Below, in pieces: positions 35,332 through 45,608 of a stretch of 64,000 nt of DNA. Below the pieces are notes generated by a model that searched no databases, was not told where the DNA came from, and saw nothing but the letters and a program-made list of their open reading frames with translations. The stretch's first letter is position 1; the number at the start of each line of letters is the position of its first letter. A program made the position numbers and the translations under genes. Origin of the DNA: Bacteroidota bacterium (GTDB taxonomy: Bacteria > Bacteroidota > Ignavibacteria > Ignavibacteriales > Ignavibacteriaceae); the NCBI GenBank assembly GCA_020161395.1, contig JAIUOE010000011.1:1-64000 (forward strand), given 5' to 3'.

Positions 35332-36969
35332 ATGAAAATACTTTATTCTTCAGCAGAATCGCTGGCACAACAGCTTAAAGTGTACCTCGCCCCCGGTGGA
35401 ATGATTGTTCAATCCACCCCGGATGGCATTCTTGATTCAGCAAAACTCGAAAAACCCTCTGCTATAGTACTGTTGCCTGATGAAGTGAATATTGATGTTT
35501 TGCTTGCGGTAAGGTTTGCCTCCCCTTCCTCATTTATAATAGTTGCTGGATCGGATCTGCCCTCCGACTGGCTTAAAGAACTTTTTAACCATAACTGCAT
35601 CCACTTCTTTCTTGATGAACGAAACATTGAAGTAGAATCCGACCTTCTTAAACATTCATTTTGGAGCCATTATTATGTTCGAAGAAAAATCGATCAAACG
35701 GAAAACCGTACCGAATATTTCTTTGCCAGAATAAAATTCCTGCATGAGATTACCGTAAAGATGCTGGAAAACAAACCCCTTGGAAGACTCCTCGACGAGA
35801 TAATGCTTGCAAGTCAGCATGTTCTCGATGCTGAAAAAAGCTCTTTTATGCTTTATGACCCAAGGGACGGACTTCTTCACTTCCATGTTCTTGAGGGAGC
35901 ATCTGAAAATATAATAAAGGACAGACCTCTCGAGCTCGGAAGTGGAATTGCCGGGTGGGTTGCGAAACACAGAATTGCCCAGCTAGTGGATGATTGCTAC
36001 AGCGACAAACGGTTCAACCCGAATTTTGATAAAATTTCCAATTTTAGGACCCGCAATATGGTTTGCGCCCCTATTATTAAAAATGATGTGCTGCTTGGGG
36101 TGATTTCAGTTCTGAACAAGAGGGGTGACAGTAAATTTCTGGTTGAGGATGTACAACTTCTCGAGACTCTCGCAGGACAGTGTGCTGTAGCAATCGAAAA
36201 CGCACGATTGCTCGATTCCAAGATTGAAAATGAGGCAATAAAAAAAGAACTCGAGATGGCTTTTAAGATACAGCAAAAATTACTTCCGAGCGAACTGCCT
36301 GTTTTCAGATCGCTTTCTGTGTCGGCAAAATTGATTCCGGCTCAGGAAGTCGGTGGTGATTACTATTCCGTACACAGGTTGTCTGAGAACCGTTGTCTGC
36401 TGATGGTTGCAGATGTGTCCGGCAAAGGGATACCCGCAGCCTTGCTTGTTTCAACAATTGATGCCACTCTCCATACAATAATAAAACTCAAAGGAGATGA
36501 CCTCGATCCAAAGTTTATCGCCGAAAACATTAATTCAGTACTCTGTGATGTTACAACAAGTGAAAAATTTGCCACTGCCTGGATTGGTATTCTTGATACC
36601 GATTCCGGAAGTCTAAAGAGCATAAATGCCGGGCATAATGAACCAATTCTGTTCAAATTCTCCGATTCATCAATCACCAGATTGAGAAAGGGAGGGATTT
36701 TTCTTGGAGTGGTTCCTTTTGATTACGAAGTGGAGACAGTCGATTTCTCGAAAGATGATATAATAGTATTCTTTTCGGATGGTGTTGTTGAAGCCATGGA
36801 TACCAGACTAAATCTCTACTCCGATAAAAAACTGGTTGAACTGGTGGAACAGAATTCTCATCTCTCTTCAGATAAACTCGTCGATATGATTGTTAAAGAT
36901 GTTTTGCACCATGAGGAAAACACGCAACAAAGCGATGATATAACCATTTGCATTGCAAAGGGTTTGTAA
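35332..36969 (+). CDS. GAF domain PP2C-type (SpoIIE/RsbU-like) serine phosphatase
   Basis: This 545-residue cytosolic signalling protein has three parts. Residues 1-120 look like a receiver fold without clear phospho-acceptor residues (MKILYSSAESLAQQLKVYL), so possibly a pseudo-receiver. A GAF domain spans about 130-300 (GSGIAGWVAKH; MVCAPIIKNDVLLGVISVLNKR). A SpoIIE-type PP2C domain starts after IQQKLLPSELP, with EVGGDYY, ADVSGKGIPAAL, NAGHNEPIL and SDGVVEAMD; the metal-binding Asp residues are present. RsbU-like phosphatases control anti-sigma antagonists or other switches. It lies 50 bases upstream of the ion-transport operon in the same direction, so a regulatory link is plausible but unproven. 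Confidence 0.88.
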   Translation: MKILYSSAESLAQQLKVYLAPGGMIVQSTPDGILDSAKLEKPSAIVLLPDEVNIDVLLAVRFASPSSFIIVAGSDLPSDWLKELFNHNCIHFFLDERNIEVESDLLKHSFWSHYYVRRKIDQTENRTEYFFARIKFLHEITVKMLENKPLGRLLDEIMLASQHVLDAEKSSFMLYDPRDGLLHFHVLEGASENIIKDRPLELGSGIAGWVAKHRIAQLVDDCYSDKRFNPNFDKISNFRTRNMVCAPIIKNDVLLGVISVLNKRGDSKFLVEDVQLLETLAGQCAVAIENARLLDSKIENEAIKKELEMAFKIQQKLLPSELPVFRSLSVSAKLIPAQEVGGDYYSVHRLSENRCLLMVADVSGKGIPAALLVSTIDATLHTIIKLKGDDLDPKFIAENINSVLCDVTTSEKFATAWIGILDTDSGSLKSINAGHNEPILFKFSDSSITRLRKGGIFLGVVPFDYEVETVDFSKDDIIVFFSDGVVEAMDTRLNLYSDKKLVELVEQNSHLSSDKLVDMIVKDVLHHEENTQQSDDITICIAKGL

Positions 36970-37019
36970 AAATTGGCAATTTATTTAGTATGTTTCAAAG
37001 TTTGATTTAAATATTTCCG

Positions 37020-38264
37020 ATGCAAACTTTATACCTTTTTATCCTCGTTCTCTTTTTTGGCTATCTCGGTACCGGATTGGTTCTAAGGAAGATATCCAAT
37101 AAGAATTATTTCCCCACCGGGACCGAGTATATTATTACGGGAATCATACTCAGTCCTGCACTTTTTTCCCTTATAAATCAGTTTCTTCCGGAATATTTTC
37201 AATCGCAAACGGGATCCGGGCTTATTCCTGCCTTGTCGCCTTTTATGAGCGCTGCCACAGGATTCATCGGCTTCTGGTTCGGGATGCACTTCAACATTGT
37301 GGAGCTGCTAAAGACTAATCGTGAGAGTGTCAGAATTGCATTATACGATTCATTGTTTTCCCCTCTTTTAACCGGAGCAGCCACCTTCGCAATTCTTGCT
37401 TACTTTTTCACTGATAAGCTGGATTCGGCTCAAATTCTCGCAGCATCAGCAGCAATCGCAATTATTATCTCGCTCCCGACCTCTTTCTTTATCGATAAAA
37501 TGAAGAATGAACACTCCATTTCGGGAAAACTGACAGAATCACTTCAGATCGCCACAAGGTTCTCCAAGTTCTTCTCCATTCTGCTGTTCGGAACAATCTT
37601 CCCCCTCTACCACTCAAGTCAGAATACAGCACCCGGAATGACATCGACTGAATTTTTAGTTATCAGTCTTGGTATAGCTGTTGCCGGAGGAATTCTCTTT
37701 TTTGTTTTTCTCGGCAGAGAATCGAATCAGCAAAAGATAGTCACCGGTACATTGGGCATCACTTTACTGGGAAGCGGCATTGCCTATTATCTGGGAATCT
37801 CCCCGCTCGCTCTCTGTTTTATAATCGGGGTACTTGCAGGTAATTTTTCCAAAATAAAAAAGGAAATCCTCTCTTCTATTGAAGACCTTGTATATCCCGT
37901 ATCTCTTGTAACCGTTATTTTTGCAGGAATAATGTGGACTCTGCCGGAGAGTGAAATTTCGTGGGCTATAATCCTGATTCTGCCAATAGTCAAAGTATTC
38001 TCAAAAATCCTGAGCCACAAAACTGCCATTAGTGCGGCTTTCGATAAAAAAAGTGTTAATAATCGTCAATATGAGATTTTTCTGCCCAATGATATTGTGA
38101 TTTTTTCACTTCTCATAAACTATGCCACCGTCATCAACAATTCACTGACTTCCATAGTGATCAACACAGCCATTATTTCGGCAGTCATATTTAATTTTTC
38201 AGGCAGTCATACTGCAAAACGATTCCTTGTTGAGTCAGACGAAATCCGGGGAGAAGTAAAATGA
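37020..38264 (+). CDS. CPA2-like cation/proton antiporter membrane protein
   Basis: This 414-residue protein is almost entirely hydrophobic, with about 12 membrane helices. It resembles the exchanger domain of the Kef/NhaP-type CPA superfamily (SAATGFIGFWFGMHFN; AASAAIAIIISLPTSFF; LGISPLALCFIIGVLAGNF). It has no RCK or other cytosolic domain. The stop overlaps the ATG of the next gene (ATGA, 38261-38264), which encodes a second and larger antiporter. The two may form a heteromeric exchanger. Ion specificity cannot be read from the sequence. Confidence 0.75.
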   Translation: MQTLYLFILVLFFGYLGTGLVLRKISNKNYFPTGTEYIITGIILSPALFSLINQFLPEYFQSQTGSGLIPALSPFMSAATGFIGFWFGMHFNIVELLKTNRESVRIALYDSLFSPLLTGAATFAILAYFFTDKLDSAQILAASAAIAIIISLPTSFFIDKMKNEHSISGKLTESLQIATRFSKFFSILLFGTIFPLYHSSQNTAPGMTSTEFLVISLGIAVAGGILFFVFLGRESNQQKIVTGTLGITLLGSGIAYYLGISPLALCFIIGVLAGNFSKIKKEILSSIEDLVYPVSLVTVIFAGIMWTLPESEISWAIILILPIVKVFSKILSHKTAISAAFDKKSVNNRQYEIFLPNDIVIFSLLINYATVINNSLTSIVINTAIISAVIFNFSGSHTAKRFLVESDEIRGEVK

Positions 38265-41200
38265 TTTCGTATTTCAGAAAATTTGCAGTCTTGGGGATTT
38301 TATTCGGTTTGATGATACTCACTCTGAATATTGGTTCTTCGGAGAGTCTTATATACCCTAAAATGATAGCTATTCTTGGATTTATAATTCTTGCTTCTTC
38401 CACAATTGGTGAGCTTTTTCAACGACTATCACTCCCCAGAGTGCTTGGATATCTGATCTGTGGTGCACTTTTCGGATTACCATTTTACCAGCTTTCGGAT
38501 ATCCCTGAACTAAACCTGATGACCGAAACAGTAGTTGGTAATTTGACTTTCGTCGCCAATATCGCACTCTCATTTATTGCATTTTCAGCAGGACTTGAAC
38601 TGAACCGGACAAGAGTATCGGGAATTTACAAAAACGCTCTCCTCACAGTCGGGTTCAAGGTGTTTTTTGTTTCACTGTTTGTCGGCGGTGGAGTTTTCCT
38701 CCTTTTCCCTTTCTTTTCTGAGAACCCTTTTGCAACTGATTATCTGATTTTCTCAGGGATTCTTATTTCCGTTCTGGCTATGGGATCATCTGTGGAATTT
38801 ACAACTGCCGAAGCCAGTGATGAGGCTGGTGAAAACCAGTTACTCGATTTCACCTTGGGTACCGTTGCTTTCAAAGAAGTTTTCAATCTTCTGGTGATAG
38901 CCGGATCCTTCTACTTTTTAGCAACAGTACCATCATTTAGTTCCCCTTCATTTTCACCCGACTATATTCAAAGTCTTTTGCGTGACCTGTTGCTATCTCT
39001 GATTGCCGGGATGATTTTGGGAATTCTTACAATATTATATGTCAGATTTATAAAAAGTGAAATTTCATTTTTCCTCATCATTCTTGTTTTGGCAGGAAGT
39101 TACGGATCGTCACTTTTTAACCTTCAGCCATTGATTGTTTTCCTGGTCGCTGGTATCGTTTCGGTGAACTTCATCAAAGATATCGACTTTAAATCCCATG
39201 TCGTTAACTTTAACCTCCCTGTCTTTTTGGTCTTTTTTACCCTGCTGGGGGCGTTTCTTAATTTTTCCCACATTCTCCCGGCGCTCTTCCCTGCGTTTAT
39301 ACTTTTCCTGCTTAGAATTGTCGCGATTTATGCTTCAGTAAAGATTTCTTCAGGAATTACCGGGATGTCTGCTCAAACCGGCAGATATGGATGGGCAGGA
39401 TTTATTTCACCAAACATGACTCTGACTGCTCTCATACTTTTAAGCATTTCTTCACTCTCTATCGGGTCTCCTTTTGTAACCGGAGTGATTTATGACTTTT
39501 TCCTCCTCAATTTGTTTTTTGGTCCATTACTTTTTAAACTTGCTCTCGTTCTAAGCAAAAAACCTGTCAGCCCTGCTCTTGAAGAGAAAAGTACGCCAGA
39601 ACCTGTAAAAGAAATTGTCGAAAAATTAGAGACTGTTGAAAAGGATTATCGAATCGTTTTTTCTGAACCAAATTTTATTGATCCCGATCTCAATAAAATT
39701 CTGTTCGATCTCTATTTTAAAGTTGTGGAACTTGCGAATGAGTTCAGAGACAGTTTTATTTCCAAAAGAAATTTTGAGACAGAAGAAATTTTGAATGAAA
39801 CCGTTGCGCTCTACAGGAACATGTTTTCGAGCATCGAGTCGATTCTTTTGTCAGGCAAAGAACCCAGAGCTATAAAATCAACTCTGCAAAGTCTTCGAAT
39901 CAATCAAACTGAAGTGCTGCTCCACAAGCTTGATGAGCGTAAAAATATCGAACGGGAGTTTGCCAATTCTGATACTCTCATCAAAAGACTCTTAAATGAA
40001 GTCATGCAACTTACAGATGAACTCTCCGAAGAGTACCCTCTTGATGTGGAGATTGATTATGCCTCTTATTCGAAAAAACCTCTCTCATTTAAGTTATTCA
40101 TCCTAAAACTTAAAATCAAAGCTTTTTTCCAGACCTTTTTTACGGGGCACAGCCAAACAGCAGTAAAGGTTAATCTTAAAAATATTGCCAGATACTATCT
40201 GAATTCGAAAACGACTCACGAGTTGTTGGAAACTATAAATTTAACGGGTGCCGACAGGTTAAACCTGTTTAGAAAATTAAAGGCGATACATAAAAATTAT
40301 ATCAGTTACCTCGATGAATTAATTCTGTTGATCGGCCAGGAAAGAAGCAGCCTGGGATTTGTGACAGTTTTTTTCATGCGTTACGAAGAACTGAAAGCAA
40401 TGTTTTTTAATGAACTCGATGTTTATAACTCGGAACAATCTTCCACTGTTCAGGAAATAGAAAAAAGACTAAGTTACGCCTTTGCCTCTCCCTACAATTC
40501 ACTCCTCGATGAAATTGCCGATATTATGCTGGTAAAAAAACGGGGCGATGAGTTAAACTTCCTCGAAGCTTTTGAGAAGGCACAGTTGGAGAAGGAAAAA
40601 CTCCTCGACTCTATCAGGTACTGGGTTATATATTATCAGGGCATTATCGGGTTGATTCAGAAAGAGCTGTATATCTACCGATTCGAAATTCAACTCAACA
40701 ATTTTATCGACAGAGCCTTGATAAATCTGGCAGATGAAGTCAGTGACCGAATCCGTGCCGGTTGTCCTAAAGTAGCTGATCAGTTTAGAACTTTTTCAAA
40801 AGAACTTGGGGAACTGATTCCCCTAGGTTACAGCGCTTTAAAGATCTATTCTGACAGCTTCAGGATGTCGTTCGCCATACCTGAGCTCACCTCATTAATA
40901 AGAGATCTGGAAAAAACCGCCCGCAGCCGGAAAATAAGAACTTTTTTTGATACCCTGATCAACGGAATTAAATCAGTCTCACTTGGGTTGCCGGAAGAAT
41001 CTGTTTTCCTGGATGAGAATGATTTGGTACTCCCAAACCGTACTCCTGAGTTCAAGGAACTGAAAACCTACAAAATAAGGTCACTAACCTCCCATTTCCT
41101 TCTCCTGAAATTGCCACGGGAAATTGGCGAAGTTAACGAGTTTCTCGTTAACTATATTGATGGAGCCCTGAAAGAAATTCGTAACCTTGAGTCGAGCATA

Positions 41201-42757
41201 AACTACTACTTCGATTCGATGGTAAAAAGACTGCAGGAGGATCCGGATGACCATGACAGCATAAAAGCAATACTTGAATCTCTGGATGAAAATTTCATCT
41301 CCCGGTTAAGGGAAATTGAAAATAACAACGATAAACTTGAACTTGCGATTAATAAGCAGGTGGCAAGTAAAACCGCTTTTGCAGTTACCGAAGTAAAAAG
41401 ATTGATTTCTCTCTCAGCAGTCAACTACCAGAGTTCGGCACTCGATGCGGAAGAATTCAGGTTAAAGATTTACTATTCGATGAGAAAAGTAAAGGTGCTT
41501 ACAAAGAGATTCTTTCGCTCCATATATATTTCTGTCAAAAACACCCTGTCCCGTTTTGTCTTCCCCTTGTTCAAAAGAGGTGTTGAGAACTTAAAATATC
41601 TCTCGGGCAGGTTAACAGTAAATTACCGTGAAGACCTGTTTAAAACACAGGAAATTCTTAACTCACTCCCCTTTATCTACAGACGCCTTTTTGACGGCAC
41701 ATCGTTGGAGTCCAGCGAACTGTTTCTCGGGAAAGATGAAATAAAGTCGATCGTAAACCAGGCGAAGGAACGGTTTAAAGCGAAACTTCCTGCCTCAATC
41801 CTTATTACAGGTGCACCCGGATCCGGGAAAACTTCATATATCTATTATATTAAAAAGGATTTATTACAACCCGGCGAGTATATCGAACTCTATTTCCTTG
41901 AGAGAATCAGCACCGTTGAAGAACTTAGAAGACTGATTTCGGATGCTCTGGGCTACAATGAACTTAAAACAGTTGAAGCGATTATCATCGATTTGAACGA
42001 GAGATTCAGGAATAAATTTGTTCTGCTTATTAATCTAAACAAGACTTTTGTTCGAACTGTTGATGGCTTCGAAGCATTGAAAACAATGCTTTACATTATC
42101 TCGATGACAAGTTCCAATGTTCTTTGGGTGGCAACAATTCAAAGCATCGGCTGGCAGTTCATAAAAACAAACTTCAAGGCAGCTTCACTTTTTAACTTCT
42201 CCGTTTCATTGGAAGAATTAAACAGACACAGGATAAAAGACATTATCCTGCACAGACAGCACACCACCGGTTTTGCCTTCAGATTTACCCGGGATGACCT
42301 CTACCTGTTGAGGAAAAGACTGTTTAAATCCTCCAAGCCATTGGAGGATCAATCCTACCTGGAAGAAGTCTATTTTCAGCGTCTCACTGAGTATGCAGAC
42401 GGTAATATAGTTGCAGGTATGAATTACTGGTTGAATTCAATCTCAAAGATCGAGGAAAACACACTCGTAATTCACACTTACAAGTCGTTTCCACTTATCG
42501 ATCTTTCTTTCCTCGATATCTCCATGATTACCGTTCTGTATACTGTAATGCTTCACGGCGGTTTGAAGAGGAGTCAACTGGCACAGTCATTGAATATTTC
42601 GGAAAAACAGGCAGGAGAATACCTGGAGAAACTTCTCTCTTTGAACCTCTTGAGGATTGGTGAATTGAGTAAAAGCCATGACTATTATTATATAAACAAA
42701 TTCAAGTTCAAATCGGTACAGAATGAACTTCAAAAACGGAATATACTGCCATGGTAA
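38261..42757 (+). CDS. Giant antiporter fused to helical, AAA-type ATPase and winged-helix domains
   Basis: This 1498-residue protein has a CPA-type exchanger membrane domain at residues 1-430 (LGYLICGALFGLPF; IAFSAGLELNRTRVSG; GMILGILTILYVRF). About 740 residues of mostly helical, charged cytosolic sequence follow. A P-loop ATPase domain has GAPGSGKT at 1184-1191. The Walker B position reads FVLLINLN (1253-1260), where the usual Asp/Glu is missing. A C-terminal winged-helix-like segment (RSQLAQSLNISEKQAGEYLE, about 1434-1470) completes it. I know of no named family with this order. It could be an exchanger gated by nucleotide binding. It overlaps both neighbours (4 and 7 bases) within the ion operon. 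Confidence 0.75.
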   Translation: MISYFRKFAVLGILFGLMILTLNIGSSESLIYPKMIAILGFIILASSTIGELFQRLSLPRVLGYLICGALFGLPFYQLSDIPELNLMTETVVGNLTFVANIALSFIAFSAGLELNRTRVSGIYKNALLTVGFKVFFVSLFVGGGVFLLFPFFSENPFATDYLIFSGILISVLAMGSSVEFTTAEASDEAGENQLLDFTLGTVAFKEVFNLLVIAGSFYFLATVPSFSSPSFSPDYIQSLLRDLLLSLIAGMILGILTILYVRFIKSEISFFLIILVLAGSYGSSLFNLQPLIVFLVAGIVSVNFIKDIDFKSHVVNFNLPVFLVFFTLLGAFLNFSHILPALFPAFILFLLRIVAIYASVKISSGITGMSAQTGRYGWAGFISPNMTLTALILLSISSLSIGSPFVTGVIYDFFLLNLFFGPLLFKLALVLSKKPVSPALEEKSTPEPVKEIVEKLETVEKDYRIVFSEPNFIDPDLNKILFDLYFKVVELANEFRDSFISKRNFETEEILNETVALYRNMFSSIESILLSGKEPRAIKSTLQSLRINQTEVLLHKLDERKNIEREFANSDTLIKRLLNEVMQLTDELSEEYPLDVEIDYASYSKKPLSFKLFILKLKIKAFFQTFFTGHSQTAVKVNLKNIARYYLNSKTTHELLETINLTGADRLNLFRKLKAIHKNYISYLDELILLIGQERSSLGFVTVFFMRYEELKAMFFNELDVYNSEQSSTVQEIEKRLSYAFASPYNSLLDEIADIMLVKKRGDELNFLEAFEKAQLEKEKLLDSIRYWVIYYQGIIGLIQKELYIYRFEIQLNNFIDRALINLADEVSDRIRAGCPKVADQFRTFSKELGELIPLGYSALKIYSDSFRMSFAIPELTSLIRDLEKTARSRKIRTFFDTLINGIKSVSLGLPEESVFLDENDLVLPNRTPEFKELKTYKIRSLTSHFLLLKLPREIGEVNEFLVNYIDGALKEIRNLESSINYYFDSMVKRLQEDPDDHDSIKAILESLDENFISRLREIENNNDKLELAINKQVASKTAFAVTEVKRLISLSAVNYQSSALDAEEFRLKIYYSMRKVKVLTKRFFRSIYISVKNTLSRFVFPLFKRGVENLKYLSGRLTVNYREDLFKTQEILNSLPFIYRRLFDGTSLESSELFLGKDEIKSIVNQAKERFKAKLPASILITGAPGSGKTSYIYYIKKDLLQPGEYIELYFLERISTVEELRRLISDALGYNELKTVEAIIIDLNERFRNKFVLLINLNKTFVRTVDGFEALKTMLYIISMTSSNVLWVATIQSIGWQFIKTNFKAASLFNFSVSLEELNRHRIKDIILHRQHTTGFAFRFTRDDLYLLRKRLFKSSKPLEDQSYLEEVYFQRLTEYADGNIVAGMNYWLNSISKIEENTLVIHTYKSFPLIDLSFLDISMITVLYTVMLHGGLKRSQLAQSLNISEKQAGEYLEKLLSLNLLRIGELSKSHDYYYINKFKFKSVQNELQKRNILPW

Positions 42758-43812
42758 ATTTCAGACCTCTTCTTGTTTTGTGTCTGTTCTGTTCCCTGCA
42801 ATTCGCCGGTGTTTCACAAACCGTGGAAAAAGTAAAAAAGGACTCTGCAGGACACACGATTTTACCTGTAAAAGACAGCGTATTAAGAATTGATACGATC
42901 GTTCGAATTGACAGTGTGTACATTTTTGACACGGTAAGAATTAGCGATCAGAATACTACCAGAGACAGTAATTTTTTCCCGACATCATTGATCATTGTAG
43001 ATTCATCATCCAATAAGCTCCCCTCACTCGATGATATGGTGAACTCAATTAATTTCGTAAAACAGTTGGGAATCTTCAAACTCGTCCTCATTCTGTTTAT
43101 TATTGCGATCGCTTCAGGTTTGACTTTTGCATTAAGGATTCTCTCAAAATATCTTTCGTTCAAGGGAGAAAAATTTGGCAGAGTTCTGAAAGGTATCTCT
43201 GTCGCGAGAACATTTGTTTGGCTTGTGACATTTTATTCGATTCTTAAACTGGTTTTTGTTCAGACGCAATTCCTTCTGCTTCTCTTTATTCTCATATCAC
43301 TCGTTCTTTTGGGGATTGCAGCTCTGCCACTGCTCGGTAATTTGTTAGGGAGGATTTTCATCCTCTCAGGAAATATGTTCAATCATAATGACTACATCAA
43401 AGCCGGAATCCATAGAGGATTCGTTCAGGAAATCGGGTTAAAACATGTAACCATTCTGAGTGATGAAGGATCAGCTATTTTTATTCCAAACTCATACTTC
43501 ATCAACAACCCTTTTGAAAATGTAAGCAGAGGTAAAAAAGAAGAGCAAATCTCGCTTGATTTTGACTTCCCGTCAAAGTATGACCCCGAAAGAGTGCTTG
43601 GAATCCTGAAAGAAGCAGCGATTTCAAATCCTTATTTGTACATCAATAAAGAACCGGAAGTTTTTATTAAACAGGTCGATTTCATTAATGACCGTTATAC
43701 AATAAAAGTGAACCTTTATTTGTACGACTCAAACTATATTGACGAATTATATGACTCTATTAATAAATCGGTTTTAGCTAAATTGACCACCGATCAATCT
43801 GAGAATAAATGA
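42751..43812 (+). CDS. MscS-like mechanosensitive channel
   Basis: This 353-residue protein has an N-terminal signal-like segment, then a 75-residue extracytoplasmic stretch rich in Asp and Val. Three membrane helices follow (LVLILFIIAIASGLTFAL; VARTFVWLVTFYSILKLVF; LLLLFILISLVLLGIAALPL). The MscS beta domain shows GFVQEIGLKHVTILSDEGSA and FIPNSYFINNPFENVSR. It lacks the long repeats of MscK. It overlaps the upstream fusion by 7 bases and TrkH by 4 bases, so it belongs to the K+/osmotic operon and probably releases solutes on hypo-osmotic shock. Confidence 0.85.
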   Translation: MVNFRPLLVLCLFCSLQFAGVSQTVEKVKKDSAGHTILPVKDSVLRIDTIVRIDSVYIFDTVRISDQNTTRDSNFFPTSLIIVDSSSNKLPSLDDMVNSINFVKQLGIFKLVLILFIIAIASGLTFALRILSKYLSFKGEKFGRVLKGISVARTFVWLVTFYSILKLVFVQTQFLLLLFILISLVLLGIAALPLLGNLLGRIFILSGNMFNHNDYIKAGIHRGFVQEIGLKHVTILSDEGSAIFIPNSYFINNPFENVSRGKKEEQISLDFDFPSKYDPERVLGILKEAAISNPYLYINKEPEVFIKQVDFINDRYTIKVNLYLYDSNYIDELYDSINKSVLAKLTTDQSENK

Positions 43813-45593
43813 AGAACGAACCAATCAGGCAAAGTATCCAGGCTAAAATTCTTAGAGCCCTGAGAATATTTCTTATTTTTTCTGCAACAGCCGGATTTGC
43901 AACCATAATCCTCGAGCATGGTTTTCAAATCAATTTTGTTGAGGAAGCATTAATCAATCTTCTCTCCGTGGCAGTGGTTGGTATCTTCATGATTTATCAA
44001 CTTGCCAACATTACTTTTGCTGAAAATAAAGGTCAGTTTCTCCGGGCACATCTTTTTGAGTTCCTCGTAATTTTCTTCATCATCATCGAGGGAATACTGA
44101 CTCTTTCTGGAGTCAGTATCATTCAGAATATTGGCACAACATTTAACATTAAAAATATCACTTTTCTATATGTTGTTCTGGCACAGGCATACATTGTAAT
44201 TGGCATTATTCTCGGAGCAATCAGGTACAATAAAAAGATTCTGGAATCGAAAATACACCCCGCCAGACTCTTCATGCTCAGTTTTGCGGTGACCATTCTC
44301 ATTGGAGCTCTGCTTCTAATGTTACCTGCTGCAAGCAATATTCCCGGTGGTTTACGATTCATTGATGCGTTGTTTACCTCTACGAGTGCCGTATGCGTTA
44401 CCGGGCTGGCTGTAGTGGATACGGGTCTCGATTTAACCCGGTTCGGACAGATAGTACTGATGATGCTCTTTCAGATCGGCGGACTTGGCTTGATGACCTT
44501 CACAACTTTTTTTGCTATCTTTCTCTCCGGCGGACTTGGAATCAAAGAAAAATTTATTCTCCGTGAGATGATGCATGAAGATAATATCGGGGCAATCGGC
44601 AAGGTACTTTCAAGTCTTATCATTCTTACTTTCACTCTTGAGGGAGTTGGTGCTACGGTTATTTTCTTCTCAATAAAGGATTTTTATCCCGGAAATGTTG
44701 AAGAAGCAGTATTCAGCAGCATTTTTCACGGTATTTCAGCTTTTTGTAATGCCGGTTTTTCGATTTATTCGATGAATCTGGCTGATCCGATGATAAAAAA
44801 CAACTATGTCTTTAACACGACAATATCGCTTCTGATTATCTTTGGAGGTTTGGGCTTTACCGCCATTCTTGGAATGCCAAGTTATATCAAAGTCAATACG
44901 AAACCATTGTTTGCAAAATTAAATATGCCTCTACAGGTTAAAATAGTATTTCTCACGACGGCTGTGCTGATAGTTGGGGGTACGCTCACAACCTACCTTC
45001 TGGAAATCAATTCATCGTTAAAGGGATTGTCAACGGGTGATGCATTATTCCATTCCTATTTCCAGGCTGTATCAGCAAGAACGGCAGGATTCAACACAAT
45101 CGACATATCTGCCTTTACTGACCCGACTACATTCTTTTATTGTTTCCTGATGTTCATCGGTGCCTCTCCGGGTGGTACAGGCGGTGGAATAAAGACGACT
45201 ACATTCACGGTTGTTTTTCTTTCAATTCTGATGTACAGAAACAGTACGAGGGATTTGAGGATAAACAGGAGAACCATACCGACCGATGTGATAAATCTTG
45301 CATTTATGATCTTTTGGCTTTCGGTATTATATATACTCCTCGGAGTGTTTATTATGAGCATTTCAGAACCGGGAAAGAAATTTATCGATCTGATGTTCGA
45401 AGCATTTAGTGCAGCAGGAACAGTGGGATTATCCAAATCGGTGTCACCCAACCTCTCTGATGTCGGCAAATTGGTTGACATTCTGTTGATGTACATCGGC
45501 AGGATAGGTCCACTGACAATAATTTTCAGTTTTATTGGTGAGAGGGACAGCAGCCGGTACTCTTATCCAAAAGACAACATTTCAATGTTATAA
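43809..45593 (+). CDS. TrkH/KtrB-type potassium uptake pore
   Basis: This 594-residue K+ translocating subunit has the four P-loop filter segments in order: STSAVCVTGLAVVD, ISAFCNAGFSIY, SARTAGFNTIDIS and SAAGTVGLSKS, each with its filter Gly. The first roughly 150 residues add extra membrane helices ahead of the conserved core, so it is longer than a typical KtrB (about 450). The start ATG overlaps the MscS stop (ATGA). The next gene encodes its TrkA/KtrA regulator. Confidence 0.92.
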   Translation: MKNEPIRQSIQAKILRALRIFLIFSATAGFATIILEHGFQINFVEEALINLLSVAVVGIFMIYQLANITFAENKGQFLRAHLFEFLVIFFIIIEGILTLSGVSIIQNIGTTFNIKNITFLYVVLAQAYIVIGIILGAIRYNKKILESKIHPARLFMLSFAVTILIGALLLMLPAASNIPGGLRFIDALFTSTSAVCVTGLAVVDTGLDLTRFGQIVLMMLFQIGGLGLMTFTTFFAIFLSGGLGIKEKFILREMMHEDNIGAIGKVLSSLIILTFTLEGVGATVIFFSIKDFYPGNVEEAVFSSIFHGISAFCNAGFSIYSMNLADPMIKNNYVFNTTISLLIIFGGLGFTAILGMPSYIKVNTKPLFAKLNMPLQVKIVFLTTAVLIVGGTLTTYLLEINSSLKGLSTGDALFHSYFQAVSARTAGFNTIDISAFTDPTTFFYCFLMFIGASPGGTGGGIKTTTFTVVFLSILMYRNSTRDLRINRRTIPTDVINLAFMIFWLSVLYILLGVFIMSISEPGKKFIDLMFEAFSAAGTVGLSKSVSPNLSDVGKLVDILLMYIGRIGPLTIIFSFIGERDSSRYSYPKDNISML

Positions 45594-45608
45594 TATTGAG
45601 GTTTTAAT

